DNA of 48,485 bases, from positions 1-48,485 of the IMG/VR virus record IMGVR_UViG_3300028045_002377. One strand, given 5' to 3'. Numbering within the stretch: position 1 is the stretch's first letter; each line of letters opens with the position of its first letter. Source of the DNA: a virus. A program made the position numbers and the translations under genes. This document shows positions 22,109 through 31,100 of the stretch, piece by piece. A model generated the notes under the pieces. That model had not been told where the DNA came from and did not search any database. It was given only the letters and a program-made list of their open reading frames with translations.

Positions 22109-23077
22109 ATGACAAAAAAAGCTTTGATAACAGGAATCGGAGGACAGGATGGGAGCTATTTATCCGAACATCTAATTGAACAAGGATACGAAGTGTATGG
22201 AATAGTTCGAAGACATTCCGTTGCAGAAAATCAAAATTCCCGAATTATACACATCAACAAAAATGTAAAAACATTTTATGGAGACTTGCTGGATTATCCG
22301 TCTCTTTTTAGGATCATTTCCGAAGTTAAACCAGATGAGATCTATAATTTGGGGGCCATGAGTCACGTAAGAATTAGTTTTGATGTTCCCTCTTTTACTA
22401 TCCAGACTAACGCTCTTGGTGTATTGAACATGTTGGAGATTTACAAAACTATTGTCCCAGAAGCCAAATTTTATCAGGCAAGCTCATCAGAGATGTTTGG
22501 TAATTCAGTAGATGAAGATGGCTTTCAGAGACTTACTACTCCAATGAATCCAGTAAGTCCTTATGGGTGCTCTAAGGTTCTGGGCTATAATTTAGTACGG
22601 CATTATCGACACGCATATGGCCTCCATGCCTGCAATGGCATCCTCTTTAACCATGAATCCCCCAGGCGTGGAACTAATTTCGTAACAAACAAGGTGGTTA
22701 AAACCGCAGTAGAAATTAGCAAAGGAATAAAAGATAAGCTCGAACTTGGAAATATGGACTCCTATAGGGATTGGGGCCATTCTAAAGATTATACCAGAGC
22801 TATGATGAAGATTATTAATCACGATGTTCCAGAAGATTTTATTGTTGCCACTGGGGAAACTCACTCCGTCAGGGATCTTTGTGATGTTGTTTTTACCAAG
22901 TTGGAGATGAATTATCAAGATTATGTAGTTCAAAATCCAATATATATGCGACCAGAGGAACTTAAATACTTAAAAGGTGATTCTGAAAGGACAAGAGAGA
23001 CTCTGGGGTGGGAGCCCGAATATACATTCGAAACCATGCTGGAGGAGATGATAGAAAGATGGCAACGAGAACTTTAA
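22109..23077 (+). CDS. gmd: GDP-mannose 4,6-dehydratase
   Basis: This 322-residue extended SDR enzyme starts at ATG 22109 with AGGAG at the right distance. It has the NADP-binding TGIGGQDGSYL at residues 8-18, S125-S-S-E128-MFG, the catalytic Y152-GCSK156, and NHESPRRGTNFVTNK, a signature specific to Gmd. It converts GDP-mannose to GDP-4-keto-6-deoxymannose, the precursor of GDP-fucose, GDP-rhamnose and GDP-perosamine. This links it to the upstream fucosyltransferases and the DegT aminotransferase. A GDP-fucose synthase (Fcl/WcaG) is not obvious in the window, so that step may come from the host or from the next gene. Confidence 0.94.
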   Translation: MTKKALITGIGGQDGSYLSEHLIEQGYEVYGIVRRHSVAENQNSRIIHINKNVKTFYGDLLDYPSLFRIISEVKPDEIYNLGAMSHVRISFDVPSFTIQTNALGVLNMLEIYKTIVPEAKFYQASSSEMFGNSVDEDGFQRLTTPMNPVSPYGCSKVLGYNLVRHYRHAYGLHACNGILFNHESPRRGTNFVTNKVVKTAVEISKGIKDKLELGNMDSYRDWGHSKDYTRAMMKIINHDVPEDFIVATGETHSVRDLCDVVFTKLEMNYQDYVVQNPIYMRPEELKYLKGDSERTRETLGWEPEYTFETMLEEMIERWQREL

Positions 23078-23113
23078 GGAGTTCAGCAACAGTGTCCACG
23101 CTCCAGAGAAACA

Positions 23114-23941
23114 ATGAGTAAGATTTTAGTTACGGGACATCGAGGATATATTGGTTCTCACGTCTATGCAGAATTATCTGATATGGGACATGATGTTTTT
23201 GGAATAGATTTGAAAGAAGGGAACGATTTATCACACTGCCTTCCAAGTGAAGAATTTGATTATGTTTTCCATCTCGCTGCTCTCCCAAGAGTTGAATATT
23301 CAGTCGAGAATCCATATTATACTGCAAAACAAAACGTTTTGGCTACTTCGAAGATACTAGAATGGTCTAAAAATCATGGCGTGAAAGCAGTTATTTTTTC
23401 ATCATCATCGGCAGTTTATGGAGAAGGTGACGGCCCAAAATCTCCGTATGGATTACACAAATTAATGTCAGAAATGGAGTGTGATTTATATTCTGAACTA
23501 TATGGGCTGAAGTGCGTGTGTCTTCGCTATTTCAATGCTTATTCAGAAGATCAGGAATATGGAGGATCTTATTCTACTGTTGTCGCTGCTTGGATGCAAA
23601 TGATAAGGGATGGAAAATCACTTAGAATTGATGGTGACGGAGAGCAAAGCCGCGATTTCATACATGTATCAGATATAGTTAGTGCCAATATATGGTGTAT
23701 GGAAAACATAGAAAAAATAGATAAGCTATGGTATGATGTCGGATACGGCGAGACGTGTAGCCTAAACGATATAAAAAAGATAGTAGATGAGTTCAACGAC
23801 GTAGAATGGACAAAAGCACCAGAAAGAAGCGGAGACGTGAAGCACACAAAGATCGGAGACCAAAGACTCCAAGCTACGGGCTGGAGTCCGCAGATCTCAA
23901 TTGACGATGGATTGAGTATGTGTTTTAAAAATTTAAAATAA
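23114..23941 (+). CDS. NAD-dependent epimerase/dehydratase (extended SDR)
   Basis: This 275-residue protein has a Rossmann start (TGHRGYIGSH, about 8-17), SSSSAVYG with the catalytic serine, and Y112-GLHK116. It also contains RYFNAYSED and DGDGEQSRDFIHVSDIV, typical of UDP-glucose 4-epimerase and CDP/dTDP-sugar epimerase relatives. It is shorter than most (about 310-340). It does not show the signatures of GDP-fucose synthase but could reduce or epimerise the Gmd product. The start lacks a clear ribosome site. It is the last gene of the glycan block, followed by a strong promoter. Confidence 0.85.
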   Translation: MSKILVTGHRGYIGSHVYAELSDMGHDVFGIDLKEGNDLSHCLPSEEFDYVFHLAALPRVEYSVENPYYTAKQNVLATSKILEWSKNHGVKAVIFSSSSAVYGEGDGPKSPYGLHKLMSEMECDLYSELYGLKCVCLRYFNAYSEDQEYGGSYSTVVAAWMQMIRDGKSLRIDGDGEQSRDFIHVSDIVSANIWCMENIEKIDKLWYDVGYGETCSLNDIKKIVDEFNDVEWTKAPERSGDVKHTKIGDQRLQATGWSPQISIDDGLSMCFKNLK

Positions 23942-23954
23942 TCCACTTTTTTCC

Positions 23955-23983
23955 TTGACAATCATGAAATATGATGTTATAAT
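23955..23983 (+). promoter_or_regulatory. perfect consensus promoter of the structural operon
   Basis: TTGACA (23955-23960) and TATAAT (23978-23983), with a 17-bp spacer, match the consensus fully. It is the only apparent promoter before an uninterrupted run of overlapping or closely packed genes that continues to the window end more than 24 kb away. Confidence 0.85.
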
Positions 23984-24013
23984 ATATGTAACATTTATAG
24001 GAGGAGTGTGATT

Positions 24014-24199
24014 ATGAAATTGTCTAATCAAGCGCTAGGCGCAATTATGATGGCTTTGCAGAAGTCCCTAATGGAGCAGTCGGATATAGTTCCGGTACTT
24101 CAAGGGTTCGTACTGAAAGAAGAATCAGATGGGCTGGTTGTTGAGAACCCGCCGCTATTAGAGTTCGAAAATCAAGAAGAAGTCGATGCCGAGGTATGA
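24014..24199 (+). CDS. small conserved-looking phage protein
   Basis: The protein has 61 residues from ATG 24014, with AGGAGG nine bases upstream. A GTG at 24008 is in frame but too close to that site. The N-terminal half is helical and rich in Met, Leu and Gln (ALGAIMMALQKSLMEQSDIVPVLQGF), and the C-terminal half is acidic (LLEFENQEEVDAEV). It overlaps the FmdB-like gene. Its position before fmdB-like and sigma genes suggests a virion-morphogenesis or late-regulation role, but no function can be read from the sequence. Confidence 0.65.
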   Translation: MKLSNQALGAIMMALQKSLMEQSDIVPVLQGFVLKEESDGLVVENPPLLEFENQEEVDAEV

Positions 24200-24452
24200 T
24201 TATTATTGTGAAGAGTGTGATGAATACTTTGAGATCATTCACTCTATGACTGAGAGCCTGGAGAATTGCCAAGAGTGCAATTCTCTGGCTTTTAATCGTA
24301 TTCCATCAATGCCCGCCTATATTCAAAAGAAAAGAGCGGCAAAAATTGATAAGAAAACCGGATCTCTAGTCGAAGAATACATAAAGATGAATAGGGAATC
24401 TGTTAAAGAAGAGAAGAATAAGCTGAAAAGACAGGAATATAAGAATGAATAG
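24186..24452 (+). CDS. FmdB-family zinc-ribbon protein
   Basis: The protein has 88 residues. The N-terminus MPRYDYYC8EEC11DEYFE, C28QEC31 and an RIPSMP stretch give a four-cysteine zinc ribbon of the FmdB type, which often sits beside tail or sigma-factor genes in T4-like phages. The rest is a long charged helix (about 47-88). It overlaps the previous gene by 14 bases and the next by eight. The role in phages is unknown; DNA or protein binding is likely from the fold. Confidence 0.85.
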   Translation: MPRYDYYCEECDEYFEIIHSMTESLENCQECNSLAFNRIPSMPAYIQKKRAAKIDKKTGSLVEEYIKMNRESVKEEKNKLKRQEYKNE

Positions 24453-24783
24453 CATACTAATCATAGCAGCTTTGATCATTTGTCTTATCGCCTCCATACT
24501 CATGAATACTTTTTTGATGTGGTATATTTGGCGCGCTCTGCAACAGACAAACTATTATGAGCTAGAATTGAGAGAAGTGACCGGAGTAATACAGAATTTC
24601 ACAAACCACCTGGAAACGGTGTACGAAATGGAAATGTTCTATGGTGACGAAACTCTAAGATACCTACTACAACACGCCAGGGACTTGACCGAGGCCTTTA
24701 GTCAGTATGAAGAATATTCTGAAGAAGAACCGGAAGAACCAGAAGAACCAGAGGGAAAACTCAATGAAGACACCGCAGAATAG
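24445..24783 (+). CDS. single-span membrane protein with acidic tail
   Basis: This 112-residue protein has an N-terminal hydrophobic segment (about 4-28, ILIIAALIICLIASILMNTF), an amphipathic helical region with MEMFYGDETLRYLLQHARDL, and an EEPEEPEEPE tail. The membrane anchor plus helical domain pattern recurs in marine T4-like phages at this locus, as far as I recall, but no function is established. It overlaps the sigma gene by 20 bases, and its acidic tail is encoded over that gene's ribosome site. Confidence 0.65.
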   Translation: MNSILIIAALIICLIASILMNTFLMWYIWRALQQTNYYELELREVTGVIQNFTNHLETVYEMEMFYGDETLRYLLQHARDLTEAFSQYEEYSEEEPEEPEEPEGKLNEDTAE

Positions 24784-25492
24784 CCCGAAGAAGAAGAGAA
24801 AGAGAAGAATTAGGAGAAGTAAAAATCCTAGAAATTATTTCACCAAAGTGCATGAGGATGCAATAATTGAGTTTAATAATACTGATGATTTTAAGAGGCG
24901 CGAGGACCTCTATACAAATCTGATAGGCCCCGCCCTAAACGAAATGGTTGATAAAATCGTCTTAACCTACAGATTTACGTCTCTTCCGAACATAGAGGCC
25001 TTGAAAGACGAGTGTAAAATATGGCTCGTTACGATACTTGAAAAGTTTAATCCATCAAAGGGCTCGAAGGCATTCTCATATTTTTCAGTCGTGACAAAAA
25101 ACTGGTTTATCCAGAAGGTTAAGAAAAATAAAAAGAAGTTCAAGAGAGAAATGGATTTTGAAGATCTGTCGAAAGAACTTCATCTGAAATATGTTTCTGT
25201 TGAAAACGAATATGATGAGAATAGAGAGAAAGATGAATTTTGGTCTCATTTATTGGGTGAAATAGATACCTGGGACGTTGCTAAATTAAAAGAAAATGAG
25301 AAAAAGGTTCTTGAAGCAGTTAAAATTTTGGTTAGTAACTGCGAAGACATAGAAATTTTTAATAAAAAAGCTATTTATCTTTATATGAGAGAGATTACTG
25401 GCCTTAGTACCAAGCAGATTGTCAACAGTTTGACTAAAATGAGAAAAAGGTACGATATTTTTAAGGTAAAGTGGGACCGAGGAGATGTATAA
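24764..25492 (+). CDS. gp55: gp55-like late sigma factor
   Basis: ATG 24764, with AGAGGG upstream, gives 242 residues. An earlier in-frame ATG lies inside the acidic tail of the upstream gene and is less likely. After a very basic N-terminus (KKKRKRRIRRSK), residues about 60-120 follow the T4 gp55 pattern: a long helix, then LEKFNPSKGSKAFSYFSVV and NWFIQKVKKNKK, equivalent to sigma region 2. The C-terminal 80 residues (ENEKKVLEAVKIL, GLSTKQIVNSLTKM) add an HTH-like segment longer than in T4. In T4, gp55 directs polymerase to TATAAATA late promoters. No clear TATAAATA was found on the + strand here. Confidence 0.78.
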   Translation: MKTPQNSPKKKRKRRIRRSKNPRNYFTKVHEDAIIEFNNTDDFKRREDLYTNLIGPALNEMVDKIVLTYRFTSLPNIEALKDECKIWLVTILEKFNPSKGSKAFSYFSVVTKNWFIQKVKKNKKKFKREMDFEDLSKELHLKYVSVENEYDENREKDEFWSHLLGEIDTWDVAKLKENEKKVLEAVKILVSNCEDIEIFNKKAIYLYMREITGLSTKQIVNSLTKMRKRYDIFKVKWDRGDV

Positions 25493-25494
25493 TT

Positions 25495-25791
25495 TTGGAT
25501 AATAAACTTGAAAAATATATAACAGAAGCAATAAAAAATATACGAAACGATCGAGACATAACAAAGAGACTTCTTGACGACGTGATGATATATTTGAGCA
25601 AAGACGAGCAAAGACATAGGGAGGTTGGCATCACTGCGGCCAAATATGTCGAGACACTCCAAAGATCAAATGAGCAACTGGTTAAGATTTCTACACTATT
25701 GCAAAAGAAAGAGACAAAAGATGCTGGATTATCCGATATAGATAAAAAAGATATCTTTGACCTAATTCAGTCCGGAGGGATAGATGAATAA
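25495..25791 (+). CDS. small helical phage protein
   Basis: With TTG 25495 as start (AGGAG at 25480-25484), 98 residues are encoded; a GTG at 25471 is an in-frame alternative. The product is all helical, with LEKYITEAIKNIRNDRD, HREVGITAAKYVETLQRSNEQL and an acidic C-terminus ending SGGIDE. It overlaps the next gene by one base and follows the sigma factor by two. Context suggests transcription control or virion assembly. I do not recognise a family. Confidence 0.6.
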   Translation: MDNKLEKYITEAIKNIRNDRDITKRLLDDVMIYLSKDEQRHREVGITAAKYVETLQRSNEQLVKISTLLQKKETKDAGLSDIDKKDIFDLIQSGGIDE

Positions 25792-27167
25792 TGTCAAAAA
25801 CTGTAAGCAACAATACGTCTCTTGTCACTCCAGGCGCCCTGAATAGGAGAGGTAACCGAAAAACAAAACCGTTTCGATCTGAGAGCCACGGTAAAGGAAC
25901 GTGGCAAGTAAAAGAGTCGATAAACTCTTTTCTTGAATATCTGACCAGTGGTGAAGGCCCAGCCGAGTATGTCGGCCAAGTCGCATCCGAACCGGTCATC
26001 GTCCAAGCCTCTTCCCTGGTTGACAATTATTCAAGCAATTACGCCGATCCGAATGGTGCTCTGACTTATTTAAAGGTTTATGTAAGAATACCCATGGAAC
26101 ACATGGCTAGCCCTATGACGAACGCACTTCTAGAAGCCGGCTCTTCCCTGGTGTCTTCGATGTTTTTTTCAAACTTTAAGTTTGACGATGCAGTTATGTC
26201 TCTTTTTTATCCCCACTTTTTGATGCCTCTTGACAACAATATGTCGGAAGAATTGCCGAAAGTTGGAGATCAAGTAAGGGTATCCTTTAGTGATGAACTC
26301 AAAACAACGGGCCGACTTCTCGGTGTAGAAAGTAGATTCCCTGGCACCATAGCTTCATTTAATCCGGGAGACCCAAATTCTGCCCACAACTCTGCAACTA
26401 GTGCTTTTGGTGACCTATCTAACCCCATTAGCAGTGTTTTTAAATCCGATATCGGACCCTTGGCAAAGCTGGCAGATAATCCTGCAGACATCTCAAATAT
26501 GTGCGATGGCCCTGATATAACTTCATCTACAGGCGCTATGATAGAGACAGTTGTCATAGATAATCGCCTCGTGAATCGGGAAATAGCTCCTCATTTGGTC
26601 TCTCTTCTACGCGCTGCCAAAGCAGAGGGCGTTGCAATAAATTTGAACAGCGGATTTAGGATACCGTGGGAGAAGGACGCGTTAACCAAAGAGGCCTTTA
26701 ATGCTATTACGCAGACATCAGATTGTGTAAACTGGGATGGAAACCCATTACCACCCAGAACCAGAAGCGATAAAACACAAGAAGGCCTTCGAATCGACAA
26801 CTGCAGTAAACCTCCACTACAGCCAGGAGTCTACTGTAATCCAAAAACAGCCCTCCCTGGAAATTCAGCCCACCAGAGAGGCACTGCCGCAGATGTTAGC
26901 ACTGGAATGGGTATCATCAAATATTCTGCACCACAAAGAATAACAAAGCAATATCGATGGCTTTCCTTGAACGCTTGGAAATATGGATTCATAAGAACTG
27001 TCAGATCCGAAAGATGGCATTGGGAATTCCGCCCTGGCGCCGGACAATTTTCTACCGTGCCCAGAGATAATCCTCTTTGGGATTCACAGTTTAATGGGCG
27101 CGCCGTTTATGACGAAGAAGAAGAGTCTACTCAAAAAGAACTAAACGCAGAAGCTCTTTCTTCGTAA
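25791..27167 (+). CDS. baseplate hub protein with M15 (VanY-like) peptidase domain
   Basis: This 458-residue protein has an N-terminal region including LPKVGDQVRVSFSDELKTTGRLLGVE, which resembles the OB-fold of gp5-type hub proteins. Residues about 275-430 carry the D-Ala-D-Ala carboxypeptidase/endopeptidase motifs: S-A-H361-QRGTAAD368 and E407-R-W-H410-W-E. Zinc ligands are then H361, D368 and H410, with E407 as catalytic base. Such a domain cuts peptidoglycan cross-bridges during DNA injection, doing the job lysozyme does in T4 gp5. An acidic tail (YDEEEESTQKEL) follows. The next gene may encode the spike. Confidence 0.83.
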   Translation: MSKTVSNNTSLVTPGALNRRGNRKTKPFRSESHGKGTWQVKESINSFLEYLTSGEGPAEYVGQVASEPVIVQASSLVDNYSSNYADPNGALTYLKVYVRIPMEHMASPMTNALLEAGSSLVSSMFFSNFKFDDAVMSLFYPHFLMPLDNNMSEELPKVGDQVRVSFSDELKTTGRLLGVESRFPGTIASFNPGDPNSAHNSATSAFGDLSNPISSVFKSDIGPLAKLADNPADISNMCDGPDITSSTGAMIETVVIDNRLVNREIAPHLVSLLRAAKAEGVAINLNSGFRIPWEKDALTKEAFNAITQTSDCVNWDGNPLPPRTRSDKTQEGLRIDNCSKPPLQPGVYCNPKTALPGNSAHQRGTAADVSTGMGIIKYSAPQRITKQYRWLSLNAWKYGFIRTVRSERWHWEFRPGAGQFSTVPRDNPLWDSQFNGRAVYDEEEESTQKELNAEALSS

Positions 27168-27177
27168 GGAATAATAA

Positions 27178-28116
27178 ATGAAAAAAGTAAGACAAATTGA
27201 TAATATCTCTGAAATACAACAAGAGAAAATAGACTTGAACAACCCCAAGATTGGCATGAATAATAGCCATATACCGGATGCACACCCGAAATTAGACCGA
27301 GCACAAAATTCTACGGTAATCAGAAATGATCATAATGCGGTGACAATATATGGTAAAGATCGGCCCTCAAGTGTGGGATCTGGCTACGGCGGCGCCGGCG
27401 GCACAGGTTGTGCCTCAATCGACACCATTGTCGGCTTGCAGTCAATGGCGCCTGGAGGCCCCCAGAACGATATACTGGCAAATCCAAGCATGATGATGGA
27501 CTCCGCGAGGATGTTGATCTCTCAACTGTCAGATGTGGACTACAATCTTGGAATCGTTGCTGGAAAAATAGGCGACTCCAAAGAGCAATCCGCGGCTGTT
27601 TTAAAAGCCGACGCAACTAGAATAGTAGCGCGCTCGGGAGGAATAAAATTAGTTACTGGAACTGACCCGCAGAATTCCATCGGAGCGACCATGGTTTCGA
27701 CACCTGGCATAGAACTTAACGCCGGGAATGACGATAAGAGTAGAAAGATTGTAGGGATAGAAAAAGAAGTAGAAAGCCTCCAGCCAATCCCGAAGGGGGA
27801 TAATCTGGTATTATTCCTTGATAATCTTTCTGAAAGAATTGATAAATTGTCGTCCATATTAGATGATTTTATGAAATCTCAAAAGACTTACAATAAGCTA
27901 GTATCCGCACACGTCCACGTCACTACGATACCTGGCGCACCAACAACTCCATCTATTGAACTTATAGTGGGAACACCATTGATAGGGATAGTAAATACAG
28001 CTTTGGTTAAAATTCCAAATATGTTGAATCGCTTCAATCTGAGTTCAACAAAGGTTAACTACTTAAAAAATATCGGCCCAGTTAATATTAATAGCAGATA
28101 TAATAGGACAACATAA
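27178..28116 (+). CDS. virion baseplate/spike-associated protein
   Basis: This 312-residue protein contains AVTIYGKDRPSSVGSGYGG and a Gly-rich loop, then a helical part (MLISQLSDVDYNLGIVAGKIGDS) and IVARSGGIKLVTG, a beta-rich segment common in phage hub and spike proteins. A central helix (FLDNLSERIDKLSSILDDF) suggests trimer contacts. It sits between the M15 hub and a giant baseplate protein and overlaps the latter by one base. A role in the tail tip is likely, but the family was not identified with certainty. Confidence 0.6.
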   Translation: MKKVRQIDNISEIQQEKIDLNNPKIGMNNSHIPDAHPKLDRAQNSTVIRNDHNAVTIYGKDRPSSVGSGYGGAGGTGCASIDTIVGLQSMAPGGPQNDILANPSMMMDSARMLISQLSDVDYNLGIVAGKIGDSKEQSAAVLKADATRIVARSGGIKLVTGTDPQNSIGATMVSTPGIELNAGNDDKSRKIVGIEKEVESLQPIPKGDNLVLFLDNLSERIDKLSSILDDFMKSQKTYNKLVSAHVHVTTIPGAPTTPSIELIVGTPLIGIVNTALVKIPNMLNRFNLSSTKVNYLKNIGPVNINSRYNRTT

Positions 28117-31100
28117 TGGCTCTTTTTGATAAAAATGAATCTCTTGGCGCAAAAATTGCAGGAGACAAATCAGACAACAAATTAATAGATATTGATGATC
28201 TCGATAGTGAAAATGAATCTATCAAAGATCAAATAAGCGCCGCTGCAGACAAAAAAGATTTTATGCAGAGGATCGAGAGGGGAGAAGCCGTACCGAAAGG
28301 AAAGGTAAAATCAAAAAAACCCACCGCCCAAAAGAAAAAACCCAATGCAGCGGTCCCAGATTGGACCAAGATGGGTGACAAGGAAATCTTTTTTGATGAA
28401 AGGAATAATGAGTATTCTGTTGTAATTTTTGCTAACGATGAGTCGAATGACGAAATTCTGTCAACTGCGATGGTCCAACTGGGCGATATGGATGGACTAT
28501 CTTCAAAGATGGAAGAGTCTGACATAGAACAGTATGTGTCGGATAAAGATATTCAAGTAAAGGACACATATGTTCCGACAAAAAGTAATCAAAGTAGGAA
28601 GATTTTATGTTCGATTCCACTTAAAAAATATCAAAGAATAAAGAAACAAATAGACAAAAAGACCACCACATCGCAGCAGCCTGCAGAGGATAATGGGTAC
28701 TTTGTCGAGATATCTAGACAAGATTATGATAAATATTTTAATGGATTAGGAAATATACTAACAAAGGTTGGTAAAGATTATGAATTCGCTCATAGGACCG
28801 GGAAATACAATGTTCCCAATTTGAGATTTCTGAACGAGATAAAGAAGCTAAAGATATTTAAAAAGCAGTTGAGTGACTTCCTTGATAATAATGATATATC
28901 GATGAAAGATAAATCGCTAGATAAAATAGGATTATTATATAAATCAGATCCGAAAGAGACATACCACAATCTTAATTCTGTGTGGTTCAAAGACAAAACC
29001 CAATCTTGGGAAAAGGCCGAAAAAGGCTTCAAATCTTTCTCCACGAAAAGTCCGGCCAACGATAAGACAACGCTAGCTTTTGTAAAGAGCCTTCCAGATA
29101 TCTATAGAAAATACTCTTCAGACAGCCCACCACCGTTTAACCAGTTTATAGAAGATTATGTATATCCGCCAAGGTCACCAAAAGATACGTCTTCCCCGTC
29201 TCTTGGGTCGGATAATAACTCCTCATATAATCAAGTAGTGCCTGGAAACGAAGTAAAGGGGTATTTGACGAGCTTTGGCGAGTCATTCAATGAAAGTATC
29301 CCATCTGAGTTTGACACTGGTTATACGTGGGATCAGAAGAAAAAACTTGATAACATCTTGAAAGACCCATCAGTTCTCCGCAGGAGAACTCAGGATTCTT
29401 TAAATCGAGTTGTTAAATCAGTCGATCCGATTATCGATACGATCCAAGATGCAGTAGAGATGGCTGAAAACTTGGATGATCTGTATTCTGATGTTTTAAA
29501 TCCTCTTGGTATATCTGGGATATCGGCACTGCTCTCTGAAGGGATATTAAAGAAGATAAAATCTTTACCGCTAGACAAAGTGATGAAGCAGACAGTATCA
29601 TCTATTTTGGCAGTTATACCGGACGAGCAGCTATATGAAATATATTCAAATACTATCGGTGGAGATCTTTTGGGTGGCATAGAGAGGGAGATCGAAGGGA
29701 TATTTGTGGACATAGCATGGCCAGAAATTAATCCAAACATTCCTATACCCAATATAGACGACTTACAGATTTCAAGCATAGTTAGGCCTGGCCTATTTAA
29801 TCCGCTCCAACTGCCAAAAGATATCTGCCTGGGAATCCCAGGAATACAAAAGAATCAAAATTTTGAAAGGATAAAAAAGACTTTCCTGCACATGGTCGAT
29901 AAGGATTTAATACGCCCAGAAAAATTTGTAGATTTGCTGGAGAAGACTGGTGCTGTAACCGACAAAGATGTAGTTAAAAAGATATTTAGATTTAATATAG
30001 ACTTGAACCCAGATATTTCATTTTCTCGCTCGTCAAGAGGTTCTTCTGGTCCAAGTTCGCCACGATCAGGTCGTGCCGCTTCTCGAAATTCTTCTAGATC
30101 ATCAGGCGGAAGAGGCGCAGGCGGAAGAGGCGCAGGCGGAAGAGGCGCAGGCGGAAGAGGCGCAGCGGGAAGAGGCGCAGGCGGAAGAGGCGCAGGCGGA
30201 AGAAATGCAGAAAGAGATAGAAAAAACTCCTCATCGTCCAGTTCTAGTCGCAGGAAGATGAATTCGTTAGATGTAAAATCTCATTATAGTAAAAATAGAA
30301 CCAGGAATAAATCAAAATTAAATGATATTACTCTTCCTTACATCCCGCAAATACCAATTCCTAGCTTTGGGGATTTTGGAAAAATTGCCATAAATTTAGC
30401 AGAGAAAAAGCTTGAAAAGATCAGCATGAAAATCATAAAGATTCTGCTAAAGAAGGTATTATCAGCTATCTTTTCGGATTCAGATAAGGTTAAGCCAGAC
30501 AAAATCGCCGGCGCGCCGCGCGACAAAGTGAAAAACATTCTTAAGAAAAATCTAACACGACCTGGTTCATCAAATAAAGAAGTAAACAAGTCAATTAATA
30601 AGTTGCTTAATTCCTTCTCCATATGGGACCCGGCAAGAAAAAAGCCGACCGATAAAGATGTCGGAGACTTCATAGATTCTATCTCAATATCACTCAGTAA
30701 TCAACAAATTATAGACCTATTCAGTGGTGCTTCGGATAACGAGACTTTAAGCCAGGTTCGCCAAGCAATTGATAATCTTCCAAATAAGAATATTTCTGAC
30801 TCGCTCCCATCCGATAGCGATATAGATAATATGTTCTCAAGCCTCGGGAATCTCATAGACAGGAATGCCCTACAGGCCCAGGAAGACATCGAGACAGTCC
30901 TCGGCGCCCCAAGAATAACTGTTGATTTATGTAGTTTACCACCGCAGATAGAAATGGCTAACCGTCTTTCCAGCGCAGCACTGGCTAACAAAGGCTTGAC
31001 TCCTGAAGAAATCGCCGATCAGTTAAAGAAAGCCGAAGACCTGGCCCTGGATGATCTAGGCGACCTGATAAAAGCCTTGGCCAGCCCAGAGGATTTAATC

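Noticed and set aside
30073-30261. Alternative-frame ORF with AEEAQ repeats
   Set aside because: It is the shadow of the 15-bp GGRGA repeat in another frame; a repeat of three-fold length is open in several frames. The long structural gene covers it.
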